Assembly: GCA_020049415.1 (NCBI GenBank)
Contig: JAIFKV010000207.1
Span: 1 to 38,861 of the forward strand
DNA: 38,861 nucleotides
Direction: 5' to 3'
Source of the DNA: Betaproteobacteria bacterium
GTDB lineage: Bacteria > Pseudomonadota > Gammaproteobacteria > Burkholderiales > Thiobacillaceae
In this document: positions 23,788 through 32,037 of the stretch, one piece after another
Position numbering within the stretch: the stretch's first letter is position 1
Layout: every line of letters begins with the position of its first letter
Made by a program: the position numbers and the translations under genes
Notes under the pieces: model-generated
Seen by the model: only the letters and a program-made list of their open reading frames with translations
What the model was told of the DNA's origin: nothing
Database searches by the model: none

Positions 23788-25620
23788 TCAAGCTCTGAAG
23801 GCCTTGCCGGGCGCCGAATCCAGCAACAACCGGGTGTAAGCGTTTTCTGGCTGGATGAGCAGTTTCTCCGCCGCGCCGGCTTCAACGATTTTCCCGCCCC
23901 GCATGACCGCGACCCGGTGCGCCAGGTAACTCACTACCGCCAGGTTGTGGGTAATGAACAAATAAGCCAGCCCATGTTTCCGCTGCAGATCGGCCAGCAG
24001 ATTGAGAATTTGCGCCTGTACCGAGACATCCAGCGCGCTGGTCGGTTCATCCAGAATCAGCAATTTCGGCTCTACCGCCAGCGCCCTGGCGATGGCGATG
24101 CGCTGGCGCTGACCGCCAGAAAATTCATGGGGATAGCGGCTGGCGGCATCTGCGGGCAGGCCGACCTGGTCGAGTAAATCGAGGATTTTCAGGTGCTGCT
24201 TTGGCGCTGGCAGCGACAGCAACGCAGCCATGCCTTCGGCCAGAATCTGGCCGACTTTCATGCGTGGGTTCAACGACGAAAACGGGTCCTGGAAGACGAT
24301 CTGCATTTGCGCGCGTTTACGCCGCAAGGCTTCGCCCCGCAGACCGGCAAGCGGCTCGCCGAGCAGACTGACCTGTCCCGCTGTTGGCTCGATCAAACGC
24401 AGAATCGCCCGTGCCAGCGTCGTTTTGCCGCAACCTGACTCACCCACCAGCGCCAGTGTTTCGCCGGCGGCAACCTGCAGGCTGACGCCATCCACCGCTT
24501 TCACATGACCGACGGTGCGTTTCAGCAAGCCTTGGTGAATCGGGAAGTGCACGGCGAGATCGCGCACTTCGAGCACCGGAAGAAGGGCGGCTGCGGAGGG
24601 CGTGTCGTGTGCACCGCTTGGCGTTATTTGGTGCGCATGGCGCACCCCGCTTGTTGGTGGTTGATCGGCTTCAGCCAGATGGCAGCGCGAAAAATGCCCG
24701 GGGGCAGCTTCATGGAAGGCCGGCGCTTCAACCCGACAACGCTCGAATACCGCCGCGCAGCGATCGGCAAATCGGCAACCTGTAAATACGCTATCCGGAC
24801 CCGGTACGCGACCGGGCAAGCTGTCCAGTCGTTCGCCGCGCCGATCCAGGCGCGGCAACACGGCAAACAGCTTTTGCGTGTAAGGATGCTTAGGCGTCGC
24901 ATAGAGGGCGTCGCTAGCGGCCCATTCGACAATCTGGCCGGCATACATCACCGCGACACGGTCGGCCATGTCGTGCGCCACGTCGAGATCGTGGGTGATC
25001 AGCAGCAAGCTCATGCCGCGTTGCAGTTGCAAGTCTTTCAGTAGTTTCAGAATTTGCGCTTGCACCGTCACGTCCAGCGCGGTGGTCGGCTCGTCGGCGA
25101 TCAATACCTCCGGCTCTCCCGCCAGCATCATCGCGATCAAGGCGCGCTGGCGCTGGCCGCCGGAGAGCTGGAATGGATACGAAGCGAGTTTTTCCCGCCC
25201 CAAACCCACCGCATCGAGCAAGCGGACGGCTTCTTCGGCGGCCGCCGCGCCGGTCAAGCCACGATGCGCCGACAGCGCCTCATCAATCTGCTCGGCCACC
25301 GTCATGACCGGGTTCAGGCTGGTTTGCGGCTCCTGGAATATCATCGCCAGACGGCCGCCGCGCACCTCACCCATCTCGGCTTCGGTGATGCCGAAAATAT
25401 CGGCATCGGCCAAGTGAACGCTGCCCGACGCCACCCGGCCGCCATCCGGCAACAAGCGCATCAACGCCAGCGCGGTCAGCGACTTGCCGCACCCGGATTC
25501 GCCCAGCAAAGCGACGCATTCGTTCGCGCCGATCTCGAAGCTGACGCCATCGACCGGTTTCAGAACGCGACCACTGGCGACAATTTCGACACGCAGGTTT
25601 TCAACGACAAGCCGATTCAT
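23788..25620 (-). CDS. yejF: ABC transporter ATP-binding protein, two fused ATPase domains (YejF-like)
   Basis: A 610-residue protein with two complete ABC ATPases, as in YejF of the microcin C/peptide importer YejABEF. Walker A motifs are at 40-47 and 393-400 (GESGCGKS and GESGCGKT); signatures are LSGGQ (152-156) and FSGGQ (500-504). After the first ATPase the oligopeptide-transporter tail GCRFADRCAAVFERC...C313 has the four-Cys arrangement that in Opp/Dpp relatives can bind an Fe-S cluster. The inter-domain linker (about 315-347) is low-complexity and contains residues 325-331 (GVRHAHQ), encoded exactly by a REP-like repeat (24630-24648). It is the last gene of the yejB-yejE-yejF set; 112 bases with an inverted repeat separate it from yejE. 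Confidence 0.9.
   Translation of the reverse strand: MNRLVVENLRVEIVASGRVLKPVDGVSFEIGANECVALLGESGCGKSLTALALMRLLPDGGRVASGSVHLADADIFGITEAEMGEVRGGRLAMIFQEPQTSLNPVMTVAEQIDEALSAHRGLTGAAAAEEAVRLLDAVGLGREKLASYPFQLSGGQRQRALIAMMLAGEPEVLIADEPTTALDVTVQAQILKLLKDLQLQRGMSLLLITHDLDVAHDMADRVAVMYAGQIVEWAASDALYATPKHPYTQKLFAVLPRLDRRGERLDSLPGRVPGPDSVFTGCRFADRCAAVFERCRVEAPAFHEAAPGHFSRCHLAEADQPPTSGVRHAHQITPSGAHDTPSAAALLPVLEVRDLAVHFPIHQGLLKRTVGHVKAVDGVSLQVAAGETLALVGESGCGKTTLARAILRLIEPTAGQVSLLGEPLAGLRGEALRRKRAQMQIVFQDPFSSLNPRMKVGQILAEGMAALLSLPAPKQHLKILDLLDQVGLPADAASRYPHEFSGGQRQRIAIARALAVEPKLLILDEPTSALDVSVQAQILNLLADLQRKHGLAYLFITHNLAVVSYLAHRVAVMRGGKIVEAGAAEKLLIQPENAYTRLLLDSAPGKAFRA
24630..24648 (-). repeat. REP-like hairpin repeat, copy 3, in frame inside yejF
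   Basis: GGTGCGC-ATG-GCGCACC has the same 7-bp stem as the intergenic copies at 3035 and 3658, followed by CC. It falls in the flexible linker between the two ATPase domains of YejF and keeps the reading frame, so it is apparently tolerated as coding sequence. Confidence 0.65.
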
Positions 25621-25652
25621 GCCGCGCCCCTCGATTCTGGATCGAGCATACC

Positions 25653-25723
25653 GATGCGGTTCGCAAGCTCACCGCATCCTGCGACTACCCGGTAGGTGGG
25701 ATGGGGTGAGTAACGAACCGCAT
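25653..25723. repeat. Paired inverted repeat (BIME-like) between yejE and yejF
   Basis: The arm GATGCGGTTCGCAAGCTCACC (25653-25673, continuing to 25682) is nearly the reverse complement of 25694-25723 (GGTGAG...CGAACCGCATC). The arms share an AGGATG-x-GGTGAGC-like core with the repeat at 28869-28936. It lies in the 112-base gap between yejE and yejF and could form a long hairpin in the mRNA, perhaps modulating yejF expression; the repeat is seen, the effect is inferred. Confidence 0.6.
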
Positions 25724-25732
25724 CGCGCCGTC

Positions 25733-26884
25733 TCATACGCGCCCCCGCGACTTCGGGTCGAGCGCATCGCGCACCTGATCGGCGAACAGATTTGCCGCCA
25801 ATACCAGCACGAACATGAACATGAAAGCGGCGGCCAGTTGCCACCACACCACCGGCTCGCGCGCCAGTTCCAGGCGCGCGCCGTTGATCATGTTGCCGAA
25901 GCTGATCATGCCCGGATCGACGCCGACGCCAACATAGGACAGCACGGCTTCCGCCAGCACCAGACCTGAGAAATCGATCACCACGGTTATCAATACCAGA
26001 TGCATGACGTTGGGCAACAAGTGGCGCAGCAGGATGCGGGCATCGGTAACGCCAAAAGCGCGCGCCGCCTGGACGAATTCGAGTTCACGCAGTTTCAGCG
26101 CTTCGGCGCGCAACAGCCGCGCCAGGCCAGTCCAGCCGGTGACCCCGAGAATCGCGCACAGCGCCAGCAAGCGCACATCGGAACGGGCGGCGGCGGTGTT
26201 GAACAGTTCGGCGTGCGCTTCAATCTGCACTTGCACCACCAGCACGGCGGCGGCGATCAGCAAGACGCCGGGAATGGAATTCAAGGTGGTGTAAAGATAT
26301 TGAATGGCGTCGTCGATACGGCCGCCGAAATAGCCGGCGGCAATGCCCAGGCTCAGCGCGAACGGCAGCATGATCAAAGTGGTCAGGCTGCCAATCAGCA
26401 AGCCGGTGCGGATCGATTTGAGCGAAAGGTAAAGCACGTCCTGACCGACCTTGTCGGTGCCGAGCAGATGCGTGCCGGGATATTTCAGCGGTGGATAGTC
26501 GCGCCGCTCGACACCATCCGGGCCTTGCAGGGTTTCCTTGGCGTAGAGATGCGTGGCCAACGGCGCCGAATAGGTTTTCTCGATATTCACCCGTAATGGC
26601 GTCAGTAGGGCGTCGAGGGCGGACAGCACCTCGCCGCTGTATTGCGCTTCTTGCCCTGGGGCGGTGGGTAATCGTTCGACATAGTGCATCGAATCGAGCA
26701 GGCCGATGCCGGTGTATAGGGCCAGAATCAGCGCGGTGACGAACCCCATGCGACTCGCCATGACTTGCCGCCAGGGCGCGCGAAAAGTGTCATTCTTGCG
26801 CGCCAGCCAGACCAGCGTCGCCACCGTCGCCAGCAGCAACAGAATCAGCGCATCGGACCAGAGCAGAACGGGCTTGATCAGCAT
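25733..26884 (-). CDS. yejE: ABC transporter permease (YejE-like)
   Basis: A 383-residue permease of the OppC/DppC type. It has an N-terminal membrane pair (LILLLLATVATLVWLA and MGFVTALILALYTGIGLLDS), then a large loop of about 90 residues outside the membrane. The LLGTDKVGQDVLYLSLKSIRTGLLIG block introduces the transport domain, and the EAA-type cytoplasmic loop is ALKLRELEFVQAARAFGVTD. The long loop before the LGTDKVGQD motif is typical of YejE. It starts four bases after yejB ends, so the two are certainly co-transcribed. Confidence 0.9.
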   Translation of the reverse strand: MLIKPVLLWSDALILLLLATVATLVWLARKNDTFRAPWRQVMASRMGFVTALILALYTGIGLLDSMHYVERLPTAPGQEAQYSGEVLSALDALLTPLRVNIEKTYSAPLATHLYAKETLQGPDGVERRDYPPLKYPGTHLLGTDKVGQDVLYLSLKSIRTGLLIGSLTTLIMLPFALSLGIAAGYFGGRIDDAIQYLYTTLNSIPGVLLIAAAVLVVQVQIEAHAELFNTAAARSDVRLLALCAILGVTGWTGLARLLRAEALKLRELEFVQAARAFGVTDARILLRHLLPNVMHLVLITVVIDFSGLVLAEAVLSYVGVGVDPGMISFGNMINGARLELAREPVVWWQLAAAFMFMFVLVLAANLFADQVRDALDPKSRGRV

Positions 26885-26888
26885 CGAT

Positions 26889-27866
26889 TCATTCCAGCCT
26901 CACGCGGGGGTCAGCCCAGGTGTAGGAAATGTCGGTCAGCACCAGACCGACGATATAAAGCAGTGAGCCAAGGAAAACCATGGAACGCACGATGGCGAAA
27001 TCCTGTGCCTGGATCGCATCGATGGTGTAACTGCCGAGACCGGGAATGCCGAAGAACGATTCGATGATCAGACTGCCCATGAACAGGCGCGGAATCACCA
27101 CCACAACGCCGGTGAGGATCGGAATCATCGCGTTGCCCAGCACATGTTTGAACAGCACGCGCAGATCGGACAAACCCTTGGCGCGTGCCGTGCGGACGTA
27201 ATCCTTGCCGATTTCCTCGATGAACAGCGCGCGATAAAACCGGCTGGAATCGCCGATGCCGCCGATCAGGCTGACCAGTACCGGCATCACCATGAACTTC
27301 CACGCCTCCAGCCCGGGCTGATAGCCGGAAATGGGAAACCAGTGCCACAGCTTGCCCATCAGGTACTGGCCGCCGATGACATAGAACAGGCCGGAAATCG
27401 ACATCAGCGCGACACACAGGATGACGCCGCCGGTATCCAGCGCGGTGCCGCGAAAAAACACCAGCAACAAGGCGAAGCTCAAGTAAGCCAGCAAGCCGAC
27501 CAGAAAGGTCGGCAACGCAATCGCCAGGCTGGGCCACATGCGCTGGCCGATCTCGCGGGCGATGTCGCGGCCGTCATCCGCCGCGCCGAAATCGAGCACG
27601 AACAGCTTCAGCGACTTCTCCACGAACAAGGTATCGGTGGCTTGTTCTATTCCCGCCGCCGCCGGATTGAAGAACAGCGGTTTGTCGTAGCCGTGTTCGC
27701 TCTTCCAGCGTGTAATCGCCTCCGCCGTCACATGCTTGGCGCCGAGGTGGATGCGCGCCATGTCGTCAGGCGTGTTGACCATGAAGAACAAGGCGAAGGT
27801 GAGCAGATTCACCCCGAGCAGGATCGGGATGGCATACAGCACGCGGCGCAGGATGTAGTTCAGCAT
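26889..27866 (-). CDS. yejB: ABC transporter permease (YejB-like)
   Basis: A 325-residue OppB/DppB-type permease. MLNYILRRVLYAIPILLGVNLLTFALFFMV is the characteristic N-terminal helix (ends quoted as MLNYILRRVLYAIPILLGV). The EAA loop is IGKDYVRTARAKGLSDLRVL, and FFGIPGLGSYTIDAI is the usual late motif. An insert of about 50 residues after helix 1 (AEAITRWKSEHGYDKPLFFNP) is typical of YejB. The substrate-binding partner yejA, often adjacent, is not found on either side in this window; upstream lies an unknown membrane protein 26 bases away. Confidence 0.9.
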   Translation of the reverse strand: MLNYILRRVLYAIPILLGVNLLTFALFFMVNTPDDMARIHLGAKHVTAEAITRWKSEHGYDKPLFFNPAAAGIEQATDTLFVEKSLKLFVLDFGAADDGRDIAREIGQRMWPSLAIALPTFLVGLLAYLSFALLLVFFRGTALDTGGVILCVALMSISGLFYVIGGQYLMGKLWHWFPISGYQPGLEAWKFMVMPVLVSLIGGIGDSSRFYRALFIEEIGKDYVRTARAKGLSDLRVLFKHVLGNAMIPILTGVVVVIPRLFMGSLIIESFFGIPGLGSYTIDAIQAQDFAIVRSMVFLGSLLYIVGLVLTDISYTWADPRVRLE

Positions 27867-27892
27867 GGCTGGAGCGGGCTAAGCGACTGTGC

Positions 27893-28315
27893 CTAAGAAC
27901 CTGCCGAGACAACCAGCAGCCCAAGCAATATCAGCAATACCGCATAGGGAAATGCTACCGTTGGGCGCAATGCGCTGGCGCCATATTCAACCAGCAGGCC
28001 GAGGATGCCGGGACGTGACGCCAGCCACTCGGAATGCAGTTGAAAAGCGGCAACTTCGCTTGTCCGCAGGCCTTGCTCCAGATGCAGAATTCGAACCCCC
28101 AAGCGCGCCTGAGCAGTGCGAAAAATGCCTTCTTGCAGCCACAACACCAATAACAACAAGGCAATTACTACCTCATGCAGCGCCAGTACGAAACCGATCA
28201 CGCACAGCACAATGGCCATCAGTTTGATGAGCAACGCGGTCTTTTCATATTGCTCGTAGTTGTTTTGCAGGGTGATCCATTCCTGGCCCGGAGGGCTGAT
28301 CTCTGAATTCGGCAT
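27893..28315 (-). CDS. Unknown small membrane protein
   Basis: A 140-residue protein I do not recognise. A short polar N-terminus is followed by two adjacent hydrophobic segments (about residues 27-62: ALLIKLMAIVLCVIGFVLAL and VVIALLLLVLWL), a soluble stretch of about 50 residues (RTAQARLGVRILHLEQGLRT...), and a final membrane helix near residues 118-138 (YAVLLILLGLLVVSAG). The soluble middle might be a short amphipathic helix at the cytoplasmic face. It starts two bases after the glutaredoxin-like gene and ends 26 bases before yejB, so it probably shares their transcript. Confidence 0.7.
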   Translation of the reverse strand: MPNSEISPPGQEWITLQNNYEQYEKTALLIKLMAIVLCVIGFVLALHEVVIALLLLVLWLQEGIFRTAQARLGVRILHLEQGLRTSEVAAFQLHSEWLASRPGILGLLVEYGASALRPTVAFPYAVLLILLGLLVVSAGS

Positions 28316-28317
28316 GA

Positions 28318-28704
28318 TCAGGCAAAGCGGGTGTTCAGATACTGGATGATCTGCGCCGACTCATACATCCATTCGGTTTTGCCCTGTGCATCGGTGATTT
28401 TCAGGCAAGGCACCACCGCTTTGCCACCGCCACGCAACAAGTCGGCTCGTATGGGGCCATCTGGTTGCGCATCCAGCAGTGGAATGTTGAGCGATAAACG
28501 CCGCATTTCACGCCTCACCTTGACGCAGAAAGGGCAGGTCTTGAATTGATACAGGGCTAGATCGCGGCATTCCGCGTCGATCCGGCTTTGCAATTCTGGC
28601 GCGCGCTGCAGTCCTTTGGGGGTGGTGACGAACTCCCAGAGCAGAATCAATGGGGCGATGACGACGCGGAGCGTCTTGAAAAACAGTCTGAAAAAAAACT
28701 TCAT
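28318..28704 (-). CDS. Membrane-anchored glutaredoxin/GST-N-like protein
   Basis: A 128-residue thioredoxin-fold protein. Residues 5-25 form a hydrophobic anchor. The redox motif TCPFC places the Cys pair at C57 and C60, followed by the cis-Pro motif AVVPCLKI and the C-terminal YESAQIIQYLNTRF, which is typical of glutaredoxins and GST N-domains. The likely role is thiol-disulfide exchange with glutathione at the membrane; the partner is unknown. No strong ribosome binding site is evident before the ATG. It heads a possible five-gene minus-strand transcript ending with yejF. Confidence 0.8.
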   Translation of the reverse strand: MKFFFRLFFKTLRVVIAPLILLWEFVTTPKGLQRAPELQSRIDAECRDLALYQFKTCPFCVKVRREMRRLSLNIPLLDAQPDGPIRADLLRGGGKAVVPCLKITDAQGKTEWMYESAQIIQYLNTRFA

Positions 28705-29016
28705 GGCGGTCCATGTCAGGCAATCAAAATAAGGTTCGGACTATGGCGATGCCTCGATTTCTGGTCAAGGCGGTCGTGGCACGAAATTAGCGCTTTAAAC
28801 TTGCGCTGTTGAAGAGTCGAGTTAAAGATCATCATGACTCGCACCACCCTTGATGATGAAACATGAGTAGGATGGATAAAGCGCAGCGCGCCCATCAAAG
28901 CGCAGCTACAGATGGCCGCTGCGCTTTGCCCATCCTGTTGAAACTTTGCTGGTCTGTTGCTTCACGTTAAATCTTTTCTCCGTTCCGCAAACAACGCCAC
29001 GCCCTGAGAACACGCC
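28705..29016. other. Divergent intergenic region between the glutaredoxin-like gene and pilU
   Basis: These 312 bases carry no convincing gene. They must contain the promoters for the glutaredoxin-like gene (minus) and pilU (plus). The dominant feature is the long inverted repeat at 28869-28936. Short ORFs on either strand lack ribosome binding sites and family likeness. Confidence 0.6.
28869..28936. repeat. Long inverted repeat of the AGGATGG family
   Basis: The left arm AGGATGGATAAAGCGCAGCG (28869-28888) and the right arm CGCTGCGCTTTGCCCATCCT (28917-28936) are reverse complements at 18 of 20 positions around a 28-base loop. The arms resemble the repeat near 25653-25723 and a degenerate copy at 9226. 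Paired, dispersed, intergenic palindromes of this form are typical of REP/BIME elements mobilised by RAYT transposases; no such transposase is in the window. Confidence 0.7.
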
Positions 29017-30159
29017 ATGTCCGCCGCCAGTCCTTACTTCACTTATCTCGTCGAGTTGTTGAAAACCATGTTGGATAAAGGCGCATCCGACTTGTTTATT
29101 ACCGTTGGCGCGCCGCCCTCGATCAAGGTCAATGGTGAATTGACCCCGTTCAATACCAAGCCAATAAGCCGTGAACAAGCCGATGAAATTCTGCGTTCGG
29201 CGATGAATGAAAAACAGCAAGCCGAATTTCGTGACAGCCACGAATGCAACTTCGCCCTTTCGCTCGACGGTATCGGCCGCTTTCGTGTCAACGCCTTTGT
29301 CCAGCGAGGCTCGGTCGGGTTGGTCGCGCGGCACATCAACACCGATGTGCCGACCATCAGTCAACTCGGTTTGCCCGCCGCTTTGGGCAAGTTGGTTCTG
29401 GAAAAGCGCGGCCTGATTCTGATGGTCGGCGCAACCGGTTCCGGTAAATCGACCAGCCTGGCGGCGCTGGTGAATCACCGCAACGAAAGCTCGCGGGGCC
29501 ATATCATCACCATTGAAGACCCGATCGAGTTCATGCATCCGCACAAGAAAAGCCTGATCATGCAGCGCGAGGTCGGGGTGGATACGGACAATTGGTTTGC
29601 CGCGCTGAAGAACACCTTGCGGCAAGCTCCGGATGTCATCTTGATCGGTGAAATCCGTGACCGCGAGACGATGGAATACGCCATCACCTTTGCCGAAACT
29701 GGTCATCTCTGCCTGGCCACGCTGCACGCCAACAACTCCAATCAAGCGCTGGATCGCATCATCAACTTCTTCAGCATCGATCGCCGGCCACAATTGCTGA
29801 TGGACCTGTCGCTCAACCTGCGCGGCATCATTTCACAGCGTTTGATCCCCAAGATCGATGGCGGCCGCGCGCCGGCCATCGAAATTCTGTTGAGCAGTCC
29901 GCTGGTGTCCGATCTGATCCACAAAGGCGAGGTGCATGAAATCAAGACCATCATGGCCAAATCGCGTGATCTGGGCATGTGTACCTTTGACCAGGCGCTT
30001 TACGACCTCTGCGCGGCGGGGTTGGTCGCGCCCGAAACAGCACTTCGCTTTGCCGACTCGCTGAATGGACTACGCCTGATGTTGAAAAACCTGATTCGCC
30101 GCCCGCTACCCAGCGACGCTGACGAAGCGGGCGATGATGGCGGTTTGTCGATCGTTTGA
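29017..30159 (+). CDS. pilU: Type IV pilus retraction ATPase PilU
   Basis: A 380-residue PilT-family ATPase. The N-terminal PAS-like domain begins with KGASDLFITVGAPPSIKVNG (residues 21-40). Walker A is GATGSGKST (138-146), the Asp box includes ITIEDPIEF (164-172), Walker B is VILIGEIRD (207-215) with catalytic E212, and the His box is TLHANNSNQALDRI. The length of 380 and the extended C-terminus fit PilU better than PilT (about 345), but only a tree would settle it. PilU assists PilT in pilus retraction for twitching and DNA uptake. No pilT is adjacent in the window. Confidence 0.88.
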   Translation: MSAASPYFTYLVELLKTMLDKGASDLFITVGAPPSIKVNGELTPFNTKPISREQADEILRSAMNEKQQAEFRDSHECNFALSLDGIGRFRVNAFVQRGSVGLVARHINTDVPTISQLGLPAALGKLVLEKRGLILMVGATGSGKSTSLAALVNHRNESSRGHIITIEDPIEFMHPHKKSLIMQREVGVDTDNWFAALKNTLRQAPDVILIGEIRDRETMEYAITFAETGHLCLATLHANNSNQALDRIINFFSIDRRPQLLMDLSLNLRGIISQRLIPKIDGGRAPAIEILLSSPLVSDLIHKGEVHEIKTIMAKSRDLGMCTFDQALYDLCAAGLVAPETALRFADSLNGLRLMLKNLIRRPLPSDADEAGDDGGLSIV

Positions 30160-30197
30160 GCGCAGCTTGAGCGAACCTTGAATAATCCAGGATCAAT

Positions 30198-31475
30198 ATG
30201 TATCTCGGTATCGACTTTGGCACTACCGGCGCGCGTGGTTGCGTAATTTCCCCGGGCGGGGAGATTGAGGACATGGCGCGCATCGATTTCGGCTGCCTGC
30301 CTGATCATGAAGCCGCCGCCACCTGGCGCGACACACTCTATTCTTTGATCGCCCAGATTCCGCTGGGCATGCGCAAACGCCTGCTGGGGCTGGCCATCGA
30401 TGGCACTTCCGCCAGCGTCCTGGCCTGCGACGAAGCGCTCAATCCCACCTTTCCGCCCATGCTTTACAACGATGCGCGCGCGACGGAAGAAGCCGCCCGC
30501 ATTCGCCTTACGGCGGGTGAACAACATCCCGCCGCCACCGCCACCTCCGGCCTGGCCAAGGTGATGTGGCTTAAAAAACACCTCGGATTGCAACGCGCCC
30601 GGCTTTACCTGAATCAGGCCGACTGGCTTTCCGCGCTGCTCTCCGGTAATCCGGTCAGCGACTACCACAATGCGCTGAAGATGGGGCTGGATCTGGAAAC
30701 CGGCCAATGGCCGGCCTGGGTCGAATATCTGGCCGATATCGACTACCTGCCGATTCCGGTGAAACCCGGTCAAGCGCTCGGTCTGGTCAGCCGCAGTCGA
30801 GCCCGCGATCTCGGCGTCAACCTGGATTGCCTGGTTCGCGCCGGCACTACCGACAGCATCGCCGCCTTCCTCGCCGCCGGTGGCGAGCAACCCCGACTAC
30901 CCGGCGAAGCAGTTACCTCGCTGGGCAGCACGCTGGTGTTGAAACTGCTGTCCGAAACGCGTGTCGATGCCGGCGAATATGGTGTTTATTCACACTGGTA
31001 CGGCCGCTACTGGCTGGCGGGGGGGGCATCCAATGCCGGCGGCGCGGTGTTGCGTCAGCATTTCAGTGACGACGAACTGATTGCGCTCTCGAAAGACATC
31101 AATCCCAATATTTCGACGGGCCTGGACTATTACCCTCTGCCTGGAATGGGCGAACGTTTTCCCTATAACGACCCCGTACGCCTGCCTCGTTTGGACCCGC
31201 GCCCCGAAAATCGACGTGACTTTCTGCACGCCATGCTTGAAGGCCTGGCCAATATCGAAGCGCTCGGCTACGCCAGACTTGCCACGTTGGGTGCTTCGCC
31301 GCTGAAATCCGTGGCAACGGCTGGCGGCGGTGCCAAGAACGCCGCTTACAGTCGGATTCGCGCCCGTTTGCTGAATGTTCCAGTGACCGAAGCGGCTGAG
31401 CATGAGGCCTGCTTCGGCAGCGCCCGCCTGGCCTGCCACGGCACGGACTTGTTCCCCGGCGGCGGCGATGTCTGA
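30198..31475 (+). CDS. FGGY-family sugar kinase, D-ribulokinase-like
   Basis: A 425-residue carbohydrate kinase of the FGGY family. MYLGIDFGTTGARGCVI is the N-terminal phosphate-1 motif, GLAIDGTSASVLACD (about residues 66-80) the second, and VRAGTTDSIAAFLAAGG (about 214-230) the central FGGY region. ATAGGGAKNAAYSRIRARLL near the C-terminus is the adenosine motif. At about 425 residues it is shorter than xylulokinase (near 500) and matches the compact group that includes the cyanobacterial and plant D-ribulose kinases. Ribulose as substrate is inference from size and motif resemblance. The start follows AGGATC. It overlaps the next gene by eight bases. Confidence 0.82.
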   Translation: MYLGIDFGTTGARGCVISPGGEIEDMARIDFGCLPDHEAAATWRDTLYSLIAQIPLGMRKRLLGLAIDGTSASVLACDEALNPTFPPMLYNDARATEEAARIRLTAGEQHPAATATSGLAKVMWLKKHLGLQRARLYLNQADWLSALLSGNPVSDYHNALKMGLDLETGQWPAWVEYLADIDYLPIPVKPGQALGLVSRSRARDLGVNLDCLVRAGTTDSIAAFLAAGGEQPRLPGEAVTSLGSTLVLKLLSETRVDAGEYGVYSHWYGRYWLAGGASNAGGAVLRQHFSDDELIALSKDINPNISTGLDYYPLPGMGERFPYNDPVRLPRLDPRPENRRDFLHAMLEGLANIEALGYARLATLGASPLKSVATAGGGAKNAAYSRIRARLLNVPVTEAAEHEACFGSARLACHGTDLFPGGGDV

Positions 31476-31974
31476 CGGCCTGTCGTGCGAATGTCGGATG
31501 CCGCTGCTTTGGCAAGCCGCAACATTTGATCCTGCGGCAGGCCAAAGCCTGATACACCAAGCCGCCGTCCTGCTGAGCGCGTTGAATCAGATCGAAAGCA
31601 TGCATGAGCAGGAAGCCGGCAGCCCGGAAAACCGCCGCCTGGATCGTATCGAAGCAAAACTCGATCTCACCTTGCTGCTGCTCGCCAGAACGCTGGAAAA
31701 CGGTTCGCCGACGGACAGCAAAATCGTCCAGCTCAGCCCTGCCGAGGCGTGCTGGCCCGATCCCGAACCGCCAGCGGAAGGAACCGCACTGATCGTCGAA
31801 TTTCGCCCCTCCGAAGCGCTGCCGCTAAATCTGAAAATCCCGGCTATTGCATTGAAACCTGAAGCGGGTCACGCCCGGGTGAGTTTCGCGGGGCTGGGCG
31901 AAGCGCTGGATGAGGCGCTTTATCAATTTGTCTTTCGCCGGCATCGGCAAGCGATCCGGGCGCGAACGGTTTGA
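31468..31974 (+). CDS. Atypical PilZ (tPilZ-like) cyclic di-GMP receptor protein
   Basis: A 168-residue protein resembling the atypical, oligomeric PilZ family. The long helix ENRRLDRIEAKLDLTLLLLA (about residues 54-73) is the conserved tetramerisation segment. A beta-rich PilZ-like region follows (ALIVEFRPSEALPLNLKIPAIAL), and the protein ends FVFRRHRQAIRART, also a family feature. The canonical c-di-GMP RxxxR plus D/NxSxxG motif is not evident, so ligand binding may be lost or different. I start it at ATG 31468, overlapping the kinase stop by eight bases; the frame is open back to 31402. Its position near pilU suggests a link to surface motility, which is inference. Confidence 0.65.
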   Translation: MSDGLSCECRMPLLWQAATFDPAAGQSLIHQAAVLLSALNQIESMHEQEAGSPENRRLDRIEAKLDLTLLLLARTLENGSPTDSKIVQLSPAEACWPDPEPPAEGTALIVEFRPSEALPLNLKIPAIALKPEAGHARVSFAGLGEALDEALYQFVFRRHRQAIRARTV

Positions 31975-31982
31975 CGGGAGGT

Positions 31983-32028
31983 AAAAAAATCACCCTGATC
32001 CCGGCGCGGGCCGGGGTTGACTCGGGAT
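31983..32028 (-). terminator. Candidate terminator of the SLAC1 gene
   Basis: On the minus strand, ATCCCG...CGGGAT (32028-32023 with 32003-31998) encloses CCGGC-CCGC-GCCGG, followed after about ten bases by a run of seven T (31989-31983). The distance from stem to T-run is longer than ideal. It lies between the convergent tPilZ and SLAC1 genes. Confidence 0.4.
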
Positions 32029-32037
32029 TACTGCGAT

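Noticed and set aside
23781-23794. AGCTT-AATC-AAGCT hairpin between mltD and yejF
   Set aside because: Only five base pairs and no T-tract; too weak to call a terminator.
25054-25695. 213-codon plus-strand ORF opposite yejF
   Set aside because: Antisense to the first ATPase domain; no independent support.
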